Shown: positions 7,617-14,991 of the stretch, piece by piece
Layout: each line of letters starts with the position of its first letter
Position numbering within the stretch: the first letter of the stretch is position 1
NCBI RefSeq assembly: GCF_001676725.1
Contig: NZ_CP016172.1
Coordinates: 558,001 to 622,000, forward strand
DNA: 64,000 nt
Reading direction: 5' to 3'
Source of the DNA: Bordetella flabilis
GTDB lineage: Bacteria; Pseudomonadota; Gammaproteobacteria; Burkholderiales; Burkholderiaceae_B
The notes under the pieces: model-generated
What the model saw: only the letters and a program-made list of their open reading frames with translations
Told to the model about the DNA's origin: nothing
The model's database searches: none
Made by a program: the position numbers and the translations under genes

Positions 7617-8852
7617 ATGGAAGAACAGAACCTACCGGCGCAACGCGGCGGCGCGCTCGCGGGCATGCGGGTGATCGAGTTGTCGCAGATCATGGCCGGA
7701 CCAACCTGCGGGATGATGCTGGCGGACCTGGGCGCGGACGTCATCAAGGTGGAAAAGCTCGATGGCGGCGACGACGCGCGCCAGTATCGCGATCCAGAGG
7801 TGAACGGCGTTTCGATGCCGTTCCTCATGCTGAATCGCAACAAGCGTGCGATCGCGCTCGACCTGAAGCACCCGGATGGCAAGGCGGTGTTGCTGCGCAT
7901 GCTGCGCGACGCGGACGTGATCACCGAGAACTTCCGCAAGGGGACCATGGAGAAGCTGGGCCTGGGCTACGAAGACCTGCGGCGCGAGAACCCCGGGCTG
8001 ATCTATTGCAGCGTGTCGGGGTATGGAAGCACCGGACCCTACGCGGACAAGGGCGGGTTCGACCTGATAGCACAGGGGTTCTCGGGCTTGATGGCGATTA
8101 CCGGCGAGCCTGGCGGCCCGCCGCTGCGGACGGGCAATTCGGTGGCCGACATCAACGCGGGCCTGCTCGCGGCGTTCGGGGTGCTGGCGGCTTACCAGCA
8201 CAAGCAGCGCACCGGGGAAGGCCAGCGCGTGGAGACGTCGCTGCTGGAGGCGAGCCTGCAGCAGTTGTACTGGCACGCGGCAATCTATTTCGGATCGGGC
8301 GTGTCGCCGGGTCCCAGCGGCTCGGCCCATGTGCTGACCGCACCCTACCAGGCATTCCCGACCGCGACATCGTGGATCATCATCGGCGGCGCGAACGAGA
8401 AGAACTGGACACGCATCGCGCAGGTGCTGGGCCAGCCGCAGTGGATCGATGACCCGCGCTACCAGCGCAATGCCGACCGGATGCGCAATCGCGACGAACT
8501 GACCGTGGCAATATCGGCGATCCTGCGCGAGCGTCCGGCCGACGCATGGCTGGCGGAGTTCGACCGCGCGGGCGTGCCGGCCGGGCCGGTGCATTCGATT
8601 GGCGAGGCGCTGTCGCATCCACAGACGCTGGCGCGGGAAATGGTGGTGGCACAACAGCATCCGCAGGCGGGGGAAATTCGCACCGTTGGCATGCCCGTCA
8701 AATTCTCGGCGACGCCGGCACACTACCATCGCGCCGCGCCCCGCCTGGGCGAGGACACGCGAGCGATCCTCGAAGAGTATGGCTACGACGGCGCGCAGAT
8801 CCAGGCGCTATTGGACAAGGGCGTAGTGAGGGAAGTCGCGGAGGTCGGGTAG
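7617..8852 (+). CDS. Class III CoA-transferase (CaiB/BaiF/Frc family)
   Basis: A 411-residue family III CoA transferase, which moves CoA between carboxylic acids through an aspartyl-CoA intermediate. The N-terminal signature MRVIELSQIMAGPTCGMML, LGADVIKVEK and GDDARQY are all present, and the catalytic aspartate lies in the GFDLIAQGFSG region (about residue 150). ATG 7617 has AGGCAGGAG just upstream; an in-frame ATG at 7578 overlapping the preceding gene is less likely. It is the last gene of the GntR-controlled operon and probably activates the acid imported by the Bug receptor for the crotonase to process. Confidence 0.88.
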   Translation: MEEQNLPAQRGGALAGMRVIELSQIMAGPTCGMMLADLGADVIKVEKLDGGDDARQYRDPEVNGVSMPFLMLNRNKRAIALDLKHPDGKAVLLRMLRDADVITENFRKGTMEKLGLGYEDLRRENPGLIYCSVSGYGSTGPYADKGGFDLIAQGFSGLMAITGEPGGPPLRTGNSVADINAGLLAAFGVLAAYQHKQRTGEGQRVETSLLEASLQQLYWHAAIYFGSGVSPGPSGSAHVLTAPYQAFPTATSWIIIGGANEKNWTRIAQVLGQPQWIDDPRYQRNADRMRNRDELTVAISAILRERPADAWLAEFDRAGVPAGPVHSIGEALSHPQTLAREMVVAQQHPQAGEIRTVGMPVKFSATPAHYHRAAPRLGEDTRAILEEYGYDGAQIQALLDKGVVREVAEVG

Positions 8853-8921
8853 GCGATGTTGTTTGCTGCTATCTGAATTGGGGTGTTCGTTGCTGGTATT
8901 CGGGATTGGTTTTCTTGTCCC

Positions 8922-9120
8922 GTCCGGCGGGGCAGTCGCCTGCCGGTGCCGGCCCGGTCGGGCGCTGCGGCGCGCGGGCGCCGCAGGCCACTTCGCTCGC
9001 CTCGTCCGCCGGCCGTTCGATGGCGGGTTTCTTTTTGGCGGGGTGCCGGCTCGGCTACCTTCGGCATCCGCTCGTTCGCCCTCTACGGGCCGGCACCGGC
9101 AGGCGACTGCCCCGCCGGAC
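8922..9120 (+). repeat. GC-rich inverted-repeat element, copy A
   Basis: Arms 8922-8956 and 9086-9120 are a perfect 35-bp inverted repeat around a 129-bp spacer. The spacer contains a second hairpin (CTGCGGCGC / GCGCCGCAG, about 8964-8986) and the landmark GATGGCGGGTTTCTTTTT near 9019. Copy B at 9850-10046 has the same architecture in the opposite orientation. The five base differences between the copies' arms are each matched in the partner arm, so pairing is preserved in both. It is probably a dispersed intergenic repeat or structured-RNA element; no transposase is present. Confidence 0.8.
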
Positions 9121-9211
9121 TGCGGCGCCTTCCATCCACGGCCGCTGCGACGGTCTGGGTTCTTGCCGCTGCGTTGCGCAGCCTGGGGTGGTGGAAGAGA
9201 TGAGCGCGCCC

Positions 9212-9245
9212 GCCGAAGTGCGGCCCGCGGGGTCCGCACTTCGGC
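9212..9245 (+). repeat. Hairpin companion of copy A
   Basis: A 12-bp perfect stem (GCCGAAGTGCGG, 9212-9223; partner 9234-9245) with a ten-base loop CCCGCGGGGT. The loop core CGGCCCGCGGGGTCCG reappears in reverse complement at 9586-9601 near copy B, showing that the homology between the two halves extends beyond the 35-bp arms. Confidence 0.7.
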
Positions 9246-9369
9246 ATACATGCTTCGACGTGCGGCGGGTGCTGGTCATGCGACGCGCCTGCCGAACATG
9301 CAGCCGGCCTTGTAACGCGGCGGATGCTTGATGCAGGGGTGCTTGTATTGCGCTGGGGCTGGCACTGCG

Positions 9370-9401
9370 TCAAGTGCTTGCAACGGATCAAGCGCTTGCA
9401 A
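9370..9401 (+). repeat. Two tandem near-palindromic 14-mers
   Basis: TCAAGTGCTTGCAA (9370-9383) and TCAAGCGCTTGCAA (9388-9401) differ at one base and start 18 bp apart. The second contains the perfect palindrome CAAGCGCTTG. The spacing and symmetry resemble paired protein-binding sites, but no gene starts close by. Confidence 0.5.
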
Positions 9402-9577
9402 TGCAGCAGGTGGTGGCGATCCGCCGACCCGAGCGCTGGCGGTCGCATGTAGGGTCGCGCTTGCGCCAGGCGGCCATGGTCGCCGCGCACCGGCTCGTCT
9501 GCGAGCTCGGGCCTGGGCCATCGAACCGGCCGCCAACGTGCGATTCTCCTATCAGGTCGCAAGCCTAAACGCGTAAG

Positions 9578-9610
9578 CAAAGTAGCGGACCCCGCGGGCC
9601 GCGACTTTGG
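9578..9610 (-). repeat. Outer hairpin companion of copy B
   Basis: An imperfect stem (9578-9588 with 9599-9610) holds the core CGGACCCCGCGGGCCG, the reverse complement of the loop/stem core at 9221-9236. It marks the distal end of the homology with copy A, read on the minus strand. Confidence 0.6.
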
Positions 9611-9722
9611 CGCAATGCAGATCTTCACCACCCCCCACTTCCCATCGAAGCGGCAAACCCCCTTCAAGCCGATGCAACCGCACCGACAACGCCATCACCC
9701 GCCGCAAACCCAACCCGCGTAA

Positions 9723-9757
9723 GCGACCGCGCGGCCCGCTGGGGGCCGTGCGGTCGC
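9723..9757 (-). repeat. Companion hairpin of copy B
   Basis: A 14-bp stem with one G-T wobble (9723-9736 paired with 9744-9757) around a seven-base loop. On the minus strand it follows copy B at about the same relative place as the 9212-9245 hairpin follows copy A, but with different stem sequence. Confidence 0.6.
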
Positions 9758-9849
9758 GGGCACTGCAACCTCTTCCTCTACCCCCCGCCGTTGATCGAAG
9801 CCAGAAGAACACCGACGGTCGCGGCAACCTTGGATTACAAGACGCTGGA

Positions 9850-10046
9850 GTTCGGCGAGGGAGGCGCCTGCCGGCGCCGGCCCGTCGAGGGCGAGCAAGC
9901 TGGCGCGAAGGGAGGCGTGCCGCCCGGATCTAAAGAAGAACACCATCGTGCAGCGGCCGCCGGACGAGCGAGCGTAGCGGTGTCCGGCGCCCGGGCGCCG
10001 GACCGACCGACCGGGCCGGCGCCGGCAGGCGCCTCCCTCGCCGAAC
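9850..10046 (-). repeat. GC-rich inverted-repeat element, copy B
   Basis: Arms 9850-9884 and 10012-10046 are a perfect 35-bp inverted repeat around a 127-bp spacer. Read on the minus strand, the spacer aligns with copy A: an inner hairpin TCCGGCGCC/GGCGCCGGA, then a GCTCGCTCGTCCGGCGGCCG block, then GATGGTGTTCTTCTTT. Compared with copy A the arms carry five substitutions, all compensated. It lies in inverted orientation to copy A, about 730 bp away. Confidence 0.8.
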
Positions 10047-10057
10047 GGCCTTAAAAA

Positions 10058-10090
10058 CCCAATCCAACCCAACCCACCCAAACCCCCCCC
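10058..10090 (-). repeat. G-rich tract on the minus strand, G-quadruplex candidate
   Basis: The plus strand is a C/A-only tract ending in eight C residues. The minus strand therefore reads as G runs of 8, 3, 3, 3, 2 and 3 separated by one to three T/A bases, which satisfies the usual G3+ with short-loop quadruplex pattern. It lies about 140 bp upstream of gst. Confidence 0.55.
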
Positions 10091-10228
10091 GACCCAATAT
10101 TCAGATTAAGATTCAACGGCCCTATACCCGGCGTATGGTGCGGATTGGGCAGATTGTGATCGTTGCGATCACCCGTACCCGCGTCCGCGCGGGCATGACG
10201 CCGGCTTTCTATCGAGCACCCGTCCTCC

Positions 10229-10852
10229 ATGAAGCTCTACTACTCGCCTGGCTCCTGCGCGCTGGCCGTGCAAATTGCCCTCGAAGAAACCGGCGCGGAT
10301 TACGACGCCCAGCGCATCGACTTCGATCGACAGGAACAGCGCTCGCCGGAATACCTGCGCCTCAATCCCCTCGGCCGCGTTCCGGTGCTGGAAACGCCGC
10401 GCGGCGTGCTCACCGAAGTGCCGGCTATCCTGGCCTACATCGCCGCTACGTTCCCCGAAGCGGCATTGGCCCCGGCCGATGCGTTCGACCATGCGCGCAT
10501 GCAATCCTTCAATGCTTTCCTGTCCTCCAGCGTCCACGTCACTTATGCTCACTACACGCGGCCCTACCGCTGGTCGGACGACGACGCCTGCCGCGCCAGC
10601 ATGAAAAGCAAGGCGGTCGATACCTTCGCCGAACAGATGGGCATGATCGACGCGCAGCGCCTCGCCGGACCTTGGGTCATGGGCGAGCAGTACACGGTCG
10701 CCGATCCCTATCTGTATGTCATTGCGCGCTGGTTCGCCAAGCTGCAACCCGGCATGGCCGGCCTTGCCCGCGTGGCCGAGCACCACGAGCGTGTGCAGGC
10801 ACGCCCCGCGGTGTTACGCGCGCTGCAGAAGCAAGGGCTGGCGCCGGCCTGA
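10229..10852 (+). CDS. Glutathione S-transferase
   Basis: A 207-residue cytosolic GST. The thioredoxin-like N domain starts MKLYYSPGSCALAVQIALEE and has the SPGSC active-site segment of the bacterial beta-class or ure2-like branch. The cis-proline motif LGRVPVLE and the glutathione gamma-glutamyl site LTEVPAILAYI follow. The helical C domain contains WVMGEQYTVADPYLYVIARW, the N-capping box region of GSTs. The conserved cysteine at position 10 suggests the beta class. No strong ribosome-binding site is visible; ATG 10229 is the only start giving the canonical N terminus. Monocistronic, convergent with the next gene. Confidence 0.88.
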   Translation: MKLYYSPGSCALAVQIALEETGADYDAQRIDFDRQEQRSPEYLRLNPLGRVPVLETPRGVLTEVPAILAYIAATFPEAALAPADAFDHARMQSFNAFLSSSVHVTYAHYTRPYRWSDDDACRASMKSKAVDTFAEQMGMIDAQRLAGPWVMGEQYTVADPYLYVIARWFAKLQPGMAGLARVAEHHERVQARPAVLRALQKQGLAPA

Positions 10853-10993
10853 CGCACACGGCGCGGGCCGGCATCGGTGCGTTTCCTGGTACCTGAAGGG
10901 CACCCGGGACAAGCCACGGCGGTCGTGCGACAGCCGGACCTCCGCATGGCGCATGAAACCGCGCATGCGTCTCGCGGTCTGCGGCGCAGTCTC

Positions 10994-11788
10994 CTAATGC
11001 AGGTTGAATACCCAGCAGCGCAGGCTCTTGTGCGCGATGCGGCTGTTCACGACCCGCACGCCCAGGAAATAGGGCTGGCGGCTTTTCTTGAGTTCGGTGC
11101 GCAACTCGCGCGTCAAGGCGATGGGCTCCTTGCCGTCGTCGAGCACGCTGGCCAAATGCCGGAAGTTCAACGCCAGCAGCCGGTCGGAGCGACGCGCATG
11201 GTTGATGTCGGCGCCGTTCACCAGGCGGGCGAACACGGCGTTCCAGAACCGCTCCAGCAACGGCGATGTCGTGGCGCGCGGCATGATGGGAAACTGGCAC
11301 AGCTCGCTCAGTTGCGCGCGCAGGATTTCCTGCTCGATGGCCGTTGCGCCATGCTGCAAGGCATCCGACAAACCTGCAATCTGTGACTGCAGACGGCGGA
11401 ACTGGCGTTTCAGCGTGGCCGCGTCAGGGGCGGACTGGCACTTGCCCGACAGCGCGACCCAGTGGTCCAGCAAACTTGCGAAGCCCTCTTGCTGCAGGAT
11501 GGCCACGCGGTGCCGCAGGGCGACATCGTCATGCGTTTGCGCGAGGCGTTCGAACCACAGCGTCAGGCCGCCTACGGGCAACGCCTGCATTGCGGCCGCG
11601 CCGGGCTGGAAGGATATCGTCTTGATGAGGTCGCGCAGATCCAGGTCATTGCCGAGCCTGCCAAGTTCTGCCCAGGTATCCAGTTTCATCGCCTCGCAAA
11701 GCGGCGGCAGCGGCACAAGCACGGTGCGTCCATCATGCGAGCAGGGAATGTGCAGATCGGCGAACGGGGTTTCGATGAGTTCGGGCAT
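10994..11788 (-). CDS. Unknown protein, possible distant P22 antirepressor N-terminal-like domain
   Basis: A 264-residue soluble protein without signal or membrane segments. A strong GGAGGAG precedes ATG 11788, and the frame extends upstream without a better start. Residues 1-100 (ETPFADLHIPCSHDGRTVL, LPPLCEAMKLDTWAELGR, LPVGGLTLWFERL, then a basic helix ending in LLDHWVAL) have the pattern of the P22_AR_N fold found in phage antirepressors. The C-terminal half is helical, with a charged stretch (TRELRTELKKSRQPYF). No other phage-like gene is near. Function not recognised; the domain suggestion is tentative. Confidence 0.6.
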   Translation of the reverse strand: MPELIETPFADLHIPCSHDGRTVLVPLPPLCEAMKLDTWAELGRLGNDLDLRDLIKTISFQPGAAAMQALPVGGLTLWFERLAQTHDDVALRHRVAILQQEGFASLLDHWVALSGKCQSAPDAATLKRQFRRLQSQIAGLSDALQHGATAIEQEILRAQLSELCQFPIMPRATTSPLLERFWNAVFARLVNGADINHARRSDRLLALNFRHLASVLDDGKEPIALTRELRTELKKSRQPYFLGVRVVNSRIAHKSLRCWVFNLH

Positions 11789-11964
11789 GAGACGCTCCTC
11801 CTCCGTAAAGTCGCCTCTGGGACGACAATGGAATACCCGTGCCGCGTTACCTGATTGTCCTGCGGGACCATCCGCGGCCGGGCTAGGCATATCCTAGATA
11901 GACCGCTATCCATGGATGCTTTACGTTTCGGTGGAAGCGTTTTGAAATATAGGTTGGATCAAAA

Positions 11965-12417
11965 TTGAAACCGGTGCCCGATTCCCCCGTACTGTCTTTC
12001 CGGCCCGCGACGCCGGCCGATGTCCCGGCATTGCTGGCCTTGCGCCAGGCGACGATGACACCGCACCTTGAACGCGCCGGCGCGCCCAGCGACGAAGCCG
12101 CCAACCTGGCGCGCGTGAATTACCGCCTGGAGGACGCGCTGTTGGTGTACGAGGGAGACGACCTGGTGGGCCTGTTCAAGGTTGCGCGCGGCGGCGCCCA
12201 TTGGAAACTGGTGCAGGTACAGATCGCGCCGCATCGCCAGGGCGAGGGGCTGGGTGGGCGGCTGGTGCGTGGCCTGCAGGCGCAGGCGGCCGAGGCGGGC
12301 TGCGCCATCGAACTGGATGTGCTGAAGGGCAACCCCGCGCGCCGTTTGTATGAACGATGTGGCTTTGTCGTCGTGGGCGAGGACCCCCTGGAACTGCGCA
12401 TGCGTTGGACACCATAG
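11965..12417 (+). CDS. GNAT-family N-acetyltransferase
   Basis: A 150-residue GNAT protein. The acetyl-CoA pyrophosphate-binding segment is QIAPHRQGEGLGGRLVRGL (motif A, Q/RxxGxG/A), and the C-terminal NPARRLYERCGFVVVGED is motif B. An in-frame stop at 11950-11952 limits the start to TTG 11965 or GTG 11974; TTG is chosen because AGGTTGGA lies seven bases before it. The substrate is unknown. It is divergent from the protein at 10994-11788 and convergent with the exported methyltransferase-like gene. Confidence 0.82.
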   Translation: MKPVPDSPVLSFRPATPADVPALLALRQATMTPHLERAGAPSDEAANLARVNYRLEDALLVYEGDDLVGLFKVARGGAHWKLVQVQIAPHRQGEGLGGRLVRGLQAQAAEAGCAIELDVLKGNPARRLYERCGFVVVGEDPLELRMRWTP

Positions 12418-12463
12418 TGTCCAACGGGCCGGCGCGTCGACCGGCCGCCCCCGCTGCCGCCGC

Positions 12464-13030
12464 TCACTGCTGCTTGGGTACCGTCCAGAAGTAAACCATG
12501 CGGCCATCGACGTTCAGCGTCTGATCGGGTTTCCAGTCGCCCATGTCGAAGGCGTGCGACACGATGCGTGTGCCGGGCTTGAGCTTGAGCAAGGTCGGCC
12601 GCAGCTTCACGTTCAGGGACGGCAGCAGGTACAGGCTGATGACCGTCGCCTTCGACAGGTCCTGCTGGAACAGGTCGCCCTGGATGAACTTGACCTTGTC
12701 CGTCACGCCGGCGCTCTTGGCATTGGCGTTGGCCTCCTGGATGCGTTGCGGGTCGATGTCGATGCCCACGCCCTGCGTGCCGAAGCGCTTGGCGGCGGTA
12801 ACCGGGATACGCCCGTCCCCCGATCCCAGGTCGTAAAGCACGTCCTGGGGACCGACGTTGGCGATTTTCAGCATGGCGTCGACGACGGGCTGCGGGGTCG
12901 GAACGAAGATCACATCGGGTGTGCGCGGCTTGGCGGCGGTGTCGGCCGATTGTGCCGACACGGCGCCCGCACCTGCCATCAATGCAACGCCCAGCAATGC
13001 CTTCGCCCATGAATACCGGAGTGTGGTCAT
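12464..13030 (-). CDS. Exported class I SAM-methyltransferase-fold protein
   Basis: 188 residues with an N-terminal Sec signal (MTTLRYSWAKALLGVALMAG, cleavage near VSAQS). The rest is a methyltransferase-like Rossmann domain: VLYDLGSGDGRIPVTAAKRF (motif I), GIDIDPQRIQEANANAKSAG (motif II), FIQGDLFQQDLSKATVI (motif III) and YLLPSLNVKLRP (motif IV region). GGGAG lies upstream of ATG 13030. A SAM-binding fold behind a signal peptide is odd, because S-adenosylmethionine is not known to be abundant in the periplasm. Alternatives are a non-cleaved membrane anchor or loss of methyl transfer. It lies 44 bp downstream of the APC permease and may be cotranscribed. Confidence 0.82.
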   Translation of the reverse strand: MTTLRYSWAKALLGVALMAGAGAVSAQSADTAAKPRTPDVIFVPTPQPVVDAMLKIANVGPQDVLYDLGSGDGRIPVTAAKRFGTQGVGIDIDPQRIQEANANAKSAGVTDKVKFIQGDLFQQDLSKATVISLYLLPSLNVKLRPTLLKLKPGTRIVSHAFDMGDWKPDQTLNVDGRMVYFWTVPKQQ

Positions 13031-13074
13031 GTTGCAGCTCCCTGAAGATCTGTGGATGAACAGCGGGTGGAACT

Positions 13075-14514
13075 TCAGCTGGCCGGCGTCGCCGGGCGCC
13101 TGCGCAGCAGAAGCACGATGGCCCCCACGGCCAGTACCGTCAGGCCGGTCAGCGCGCCCACGCCGGTGTGCCGCACGCTGGCATAGAACAGGTACGCGCT
13201 GGTGCCGCAGAACAGCAGGGGCGTGAGCGGATAGAAAGGAACGCTGAACGGCCGCGGCCGCGTGGGCTCGCGATGACGCAGCACGAACAGCGCGGCGCCG
13301 CTCAGGACGAAGAACAGCCAGAACACGGGCGCCGTGTATTCCACCATGGTGGCGAAGCCGCTGCGGGTTGCGGCGCCGAGTCCCACCAGCGCCAGGGCGA
13401 TGCCGCCCTGGACCAGCAGGGCGTTGGTGGGCGTGTGGTGGCGCGTATCCCAGCGGCCGAGCAAGGCGAACATCGGCTCGTCCCGACCGAACGCATACGT
13501 CGTGCGGGCGCCCGTCAGGATGGTGGCATTGGCGGAGGTCAGCGCGGAAATCGCGATCAGCACGCTGATCAGCTGTGCGCCGGTTTCGCCCAGCACGGCT
13601 CGCAAGGCATCGGCCGCGACGGCATCGGACGCCGCCATGCCGGCCACGCCCAGCACCTTGGCATAGGCGAGGTTGACCAGCAGGTACACCACCGTGACCA
13701 AGGCCAGGCTCCACAGCAGCGCCCGCGGCAGGTTACGGCCGGGCCCCACGACCTCCGCCGACACGTAGGCGGCTTCGTTCCAGCCGCCATAGGTCAGCAT
13801 GACGAAGATGAGCACCAGGCCCCAGTTGGTCGCGGTCGGCAGGGTGGCGGGCGTGACGGCGCCGCCCGTCCCCTGTCCGCTCAGCGCGAGGCCGGCGATG
13901 ATGATGAACAGCACGCCGCCCACCTCCAGGATGGTGAGCAGGTTCTGTGTCCACTTGCCGGCGCGCAGACCGATGACATTGAGGAGCGTCAGCGCCACCA
14001 CGGTGATCGCCGCGTAGATCGCGGCGGAATACGGGCCCAGGTTGTAGACCTGGGTGGCGTAGTCGCCGAACACATAGCCCAGCAGGGCGATGGAGCCGGT
14101 GGGAATGACGGTCAGCCGTGCCCAGGCGAACAGGAACGCGATCTTCTCGCCGAAGGCCTTGCGCAGGTAGTGGTAGTCGCCGCCGGCATCGGGGTGCGAG
14201 GTGGCCAGTTCGGCGTAGCACATCGCGCCGGCCAGCGAGATCACTCCACCGACCAGCCACGCCGTCAGGATATGGCCGAGGCTGGCGGCGTTGGCCGCGA
14301 TGAGGGCGGGTGCGCTGAAGATCCCCGCGCCGATGACGATGCCGACGACCAGCGCCATGACGTCCAGCGTGGACAGCAACGGCGATGGACGGGCCAGGGT
14401 GGATGCTGCGGGGACGGCTGCCGGGAGGGGGGAGGACGCGTCGCGCACGGGTAGGTTTCCATGGCCGTGGGAATAACTGGCAAGGTCCGTGGATGACGAC
14501 GCCTTACCTCGCAC
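13075..14514 (-). CDS. APC-family amino acid permease
   Basis: A polytopic inner-membrane transporter of 479 residues with about twelve hydrophobic segments, of the amino acid-polyamine-organocation superfamily. TM1 carries the unwound glycine-rich motif MALVVGIVIGAGIFSAPALI near residue 52, typical of APC substrate binding. Later landmarks are GAMCYAELATSHPDAGGDYH and FAWARLTVIPTGSIALLG. The start is uncertain: GTG 14514 gives a 45-residue soluble leader, and a GTG at 14451 is an alternative. The substrate cannot be deduced. The exported methyltransferase-like gene follows directly. Confidence 0.85.
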   Translation of the reverse strand: MRGKASSSTDLASYSHGHGNLPVRDASSPLPAAVPAASTLARPSPLLSTLDVMALVVGIVIGAGIFSAPALIAANAASLGHILTAWLVGGVISLAGAMCYAELATSHPDAGGDYHYLRKAFGEKIAFLFAWARLTVIPTGSIALLGYVFGDYATQVYNLGPYSAAIYAAITVVALTLLNVIGLRAGKWTQNLLTILEVGGVLFIIIAGLALSGQGTGGAVTPATLPTATNWGLVLIFVMLTYGGWNEAAYVSAEVVGPGRNLPRALLWSLALVTVVYLLVNLAYAKVLGVAGMAASDAVAADALRAVLGETGAQLISVLIAISALTSANATILTGARTTYAFGRDEPMFALLGRWDTRHHTPTNALLVQGGIALALVGLGAATRSGFATMVEYTAPVFWLFFVLSGAALFVLRHREPTRPRPFSVPFYPLTPLLFCGTSAYLFYASVRHTGVGALTGLTVLAVGAIVLLLRRRPATPAS

Positions 14515-14609
14515 ATCGGGGAGGATCGTATCACCGGGCGTGTTTCGTTTAAGCTTTTAGTCAGAAACAAATCGTTAGTCCGTTCGTCGCAGAACGTTTC
14601 CGGCCTTCC

Positions 14610-14641
14610 AATGAAAAACGCCATGGCGGCGCCATGGCGTT
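14610..14641 (-). terminator. Intrinsic terminator of the Bug/ALDH/cupin/ABM operon
   Basis: A 10-bp perfect stem (AACGCCATGG, 14617-14626; CCATGGCGTT, 14632-14641) with a five-base loop. On the minus strand the stem is followed by TTTTCATT, a reasonable U-tract. It lies 38 bp beyond the stop of the ABM gene. Confidence 0.75.
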
Positions 14642-14678
14642 ATGGGTATCGCGGCGGTAACGGCGGCGCCGGCCTTGC

Positions 14679-14975
14679 CTAGCCGAGATCCACCAACCGG
14701 GTATGTTCGACGGCCGGCGGCCCCGCGAAATACGGACTGACGAGCTCGCGCCAGGTGGCGAAGTCGGCCGAGCCACGGAAATCCACCGTGTGGTTTTCCA
14801 AGGTGGCCCATTCGACGAAAAGGCGATAGCGGTTGGGGGATTCCACCGAACGTTGCAGCGAGACGCCGTGACAGCCCTTGGCTCGCAGGAACAGTGGCTT
14901 GGCCTGCCGCACCCCATCCTCGAACTGTGCGTGGGTCCCTTCCTTGATTTCGATCTGGGCGATCTCCAGAAACAT
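14679..14975 (-). CDS. Antibiotic biosynthesis monooxygenase (ABM) domain protein
   Basis: A 98-residue single-domain ABM/YgiN-like protein of the dimeric alpha-beta barrel fold. It opens MFLEIAQIEIKEGTHAQFED, continues with CHGVSLQRSVESPNRYRLFV and VEWATLENHTVDFRGSADF, and ends in a short helix. Such proteins are cofactor-free monooxygenases or quinone- or heme-related small enzymes; the true reaction is unknown. AAGGAG lies before ATG 14975. Last gene of a four-gene operon (Bug, ALDH, cupin, ABM), 16 bp after the cupin gene and followed by a terminator. Confidence 0.85.
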   Translation of the reverse strand: MFLEIAQIEIKEGTHAQFEDGVRQAKPLFLRAKGCHGVSLQRSVESPNRYRLFVEWATLENHTVDFRGSADFATWRELVSPYFAGPPAVEHTRLVDLG

Positions 14976-14991
14976 CGTCGCTCCTTGCGGC

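Larger units (their letters stand above)
8853..10228. other. 1.4-kb intergenic region built of GC-rich inverted repeats, no convincing gene
   Basis: No frame here shows a recognisable domain, credible ribosome-binding site or normal amino-acid composition. The frames are Arg/Pro/Ala/Gly-rich and follow the repeats. What it holds: two inverted copies of a hairpin element (8922-9120 with a companion hairpin 9212-9245; 9850-10046 with companion hairpins 9723-9757 and 9578-9610), a pair of 14-bp direct repeats (9370-9401), and a C-rich tract (10058-10090) before the GST gene. The nearest genes are the CoA transferase (ends 8852) and gst (starts 10229). Confidence 0.75.

Noticed and set aside
9083..9667. 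Open frames within the repeat region, up to about 190 codons.
   Set aside because: They are Arg/Pro/Gly-rich, run through the palindromic arms, lack ribosome-binding sites, and the substitutions between the copies follow hairpin pairing rather than codons.
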